Shown here in pieces: positions 36,105 through 36,941 of a stretch of 36,941 nt of DNA; within the stretch, counting starts at the first letter, position 1, and every line of letters starts with the position of its first letter. The notes below the pieces were generated by a model. It was given only the letters and a program-made list of their open reading frames with translations, was not told the origin of the DNA and ran no database searches. The translations under genes and the position numbers were made by a program. The DNA is from a virus. The stretch spans positions 1 through 36,941 of the IMG/VR virus record IMGVR_UViG_3300042987_003276. One strand, written 5' to 3'.

Positions 36105-36401
36105 TTAGTTTACTTGGGCAGAGCCCTTGAATTTCCCCCTGGATAAACGCAAAACAATTTGGTCACCAGAATCTGGGGTATCATCTGGTCCTTGATGGAC
36201 CAGGATCTCCCATATGTTTTTGTTAATTTTCATGATTGAATTGCAGTAACGAATCATCAAGAGTTCTTTGTCTTGCCCTGGTTTGTAAGACAAGACTTTT
36301 TTGTGAATGCCAAGCGGTTCGTCCTCATTGTCTTTGGTGTAGGCAGCTATCCAATACGATGCTGACTTTGTTGGTTGTTGAGTTGAACCAAAACCTTTCA
36401 T
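36105..36401 (-). CDS. Hypothetical protein (98 aa)
   Basis: ATG 36401 overlaps the TGA of the next upstream gene (ATGA). MKGFGSTQQPTKSASYWIAA is followed by a mixed alpha/beta sequence with LLMIRYCNSIMKINKNIWEI and a basic end. No family recognised. Confidence 0.7.
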   Translation of the reverse strand: MKGFGSTQQPTKSASYWIAAYTKDNEDEPLGIHKKVLSYKPGQDKELLMIRYCNSIMKINKNIWEILVHQGPDDTPDSGDQIVLRLSRGKFKGSAQVN

Positions 36402-36580
36402 TGCTTGTTTTCCAACTCCTTAATACGTTGATTCATTTTCCAAAGTAAAACCATTAACGAATCAAGATCTAGATAAGAGTCATAGCCACTCATGTACATA
36501 AACTGAGATCCAAATTCAAACATTTCATCTGGATAATCTTCGCTCCAATCATCATCCATTCGATTAACAAGAAGTGTCAT
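36398..36580 (-). CDS. Small acidic hypothetical protein (60 aa)
   Basis: ATG 36580 (MTLLVNRMDDDWSEDYPDEM) to stop 36398. The first half is very acidic and the second half is a helix ending KMNQRIKELENKQ. It is the first gene of a minus-strand pair, divergent from the plus-strand gene at 36667. No family recognised. Confidence 0.65.
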   Translation of the reverse strand: MTLLVNRMDDDWSEDYPDEMFEFGSQFMYMSGYDSYLDLDSLMVLLWKMNQRIKELENKQ

Positions 36581-36635
36581 GAGATTGTTTGGTGTTGTGT
36601 TACAAGGTGAACAACATCACATACATCAATCGTCA

Positions 36636-36642
36636 TATACTT
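36636..36642 (+). promoter_or_regulatory. TATACTT box in the divergent intergenic region
   Basis: TATACTT lies 24 nt before the ATG at 36667. The same heptamer precedes the genes at 5830 and 20807 by 20 nt each. No clear -35 box is seen. Confidence 0.45.
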
Positions 36643-36666
36643 TCCGTATCAATAGATACAGAACCC

Positions 36667-36819
36667 ATGACGTTAACGTATCGTGGTTGCAAGTACAACC
36701 AAGAGGAGCAGGCTCAAAAAGACAGAGCTTGGTGGAACTTAGCCCACCGTCCCTGGCTTTGCCTGACTTACCGTAACATCTGCTACTTTCCTTACGTCAC
36801 TGGAGGACAAATCGAATGA
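36667..36819 (+). CDS. Small DUF4278-like protein (50 aa)
   Basis: I chose ATG 36667 (MTLTYRGCKYNQEEQAQKDR) because the L-T-Y-R-G-x-x-Y start matches the DUF4278 family of cyanobacteria and cyanophages. A longer frame to 36589 would run through the promoter region. The rest is Trp/Tyr-rich (AWWNLAHRPWLCLTYRNICY). Function unknown; the family is a useful pointer to a cyanobacterial host. It is coupled to the next gene by ATGA. Confidence 0.7.
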   Translation: MTLTYRGCKYNQEEQAQKDRAWWNLAHRPWLCLTYRNICYFPYVTGGQIE

Positions 36820-36932
36820 ACAAAGCACTGATCGTCTACCTGGTGGACAAACGGAAAAAGCTGGCACGCAAGGATGTGGAGTCCAAGCATGCCACCACTG
36901 AATTAAAAAAACAAAGCGCCGCGACCTTCTGA
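36816..36932 (+). CDS. Small basic hypothetical protein (38 aa)
   Basis: ATG 36816 overlaps the previous stop (ATGA); TGA at 36930-36932. MNKALIVYLVDKRKKLARKD is followed by a Lys/Ser/Thr-rich end. It has a short hydrophobic start and is otherwise basic. Too short to classify. Confidence 0.55.
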   Translation: MNKALIVYLVDKRKKLARKDVESKHATTELKKQSAATF

Positions 36933-36941
36933 TCGCCACTG

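Noticed and set aside
1-36941. CRISPR array, insertion sequence or integrase/attachment site
   Set aside because: No regular short repeats with unique spacers, no transposase and no tyrosine or serine recombinase were found. The tRNA-Pro is complete, but no duplicated tRNA end is seen.

Overview
The window is a 37 kb piece of a tailed double-stranded DNA phage that most likely infects a cyanobacterium, probably a freshwater or estuarine Synechococcus/Cyanobium type. The reasons are a high-light-inducible protein gene (hli), an S-adenosylmethionine decarboxylase gene (speD), several small proteins of kinds I associate with cyanophages, long repetitive tail fibres, and gene packing with many ATGA and TGATG overlaps. 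No terminase, portal or major capsid gene is present, so this is part of a larger genome. The taxonomic placement is inferred from gene content, not from a search.

Layout. (1) 1-1088, minus strand: three overlapping genes of unknown role, one with a helix-turn-helix. (2) 1141-7229, plus strand: a membrane-anchored protein, two repetitive tail fibres, two small proteins, and a two-domain endolysin whose ribosome-binding site lies in a hairpin. (3) 7230-9723, minus strand: small proteins (one holin-like), a structural protein and two HNH-type genes, followed by a roughly 400 bp regulatory region with repeats and dyads. (4) 10133-11422, minus strand: a glycosyltransferase with a terminator. (5) 12359-17266, minus strand: speD, a PrimPol/SF3 helicase-primase, an HNH gene and a PD-(D/E)XK nuclease. 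(6) 17300-18396, plus strand: a small membrane protein, hli, a 53-residue protein and a methyltransferase-like gene, ending at a terminator. (7) 18519-21752, plus strand: small proteins, a polyglycine tail-tip protein, a structured leader with terminator, and a conserved hypothetical gene. (8) 21753-22354: a large non-coding block of strong RNA helices, a tRNA-like element and a real tRNA-Pro(TGG). (9) 22408-23776: an HNH gene, a Dps/ferritin-like gene and an HNH-AP2 gene. (10) 23821-36580, almost all minus strand: a structural protein, many small conserved proteins, a Gp157-like protein, a SWIM zinc-finger protein, an SSB-like protein, a T7-type family A DNA polymerase and a GP88-like protein. 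(11) 36667-36932, plus strand: two small genes at the right edge.

How the genes work together. PrimPol-helicase, DNA polymerase, SSB-like protein, PD-(D/E)XK nuclease and the Gp157-like protein form a self-sufficient replication and recombination set. hli, speD and the Dps-like gene would support the photosynthetic host during infection (photoprotection, polyamines, iron/oxidative stress). The fibres, the polyglycine protein, the structural proteins and the endolysin belong to the virion and lysis. Six HNH-type genes are scattered between functional blocks.

Regulation. A 24-25 bp element is repeated 24-25 nt upstream of three minus-strand genes and looks like an early or middle promoter. Short -10-like boxes (TAAAATA or TATACTT) lie 19-26 nt before several plus-strand late genes. 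The most unusual segment is the 0.5 kb structured RNA at 21753-22282 next to a tRNA, which resembles the large ornate phage RNAs (ROOL/GOLLD type) in size and setting. Family membership cannot be decided by eye.
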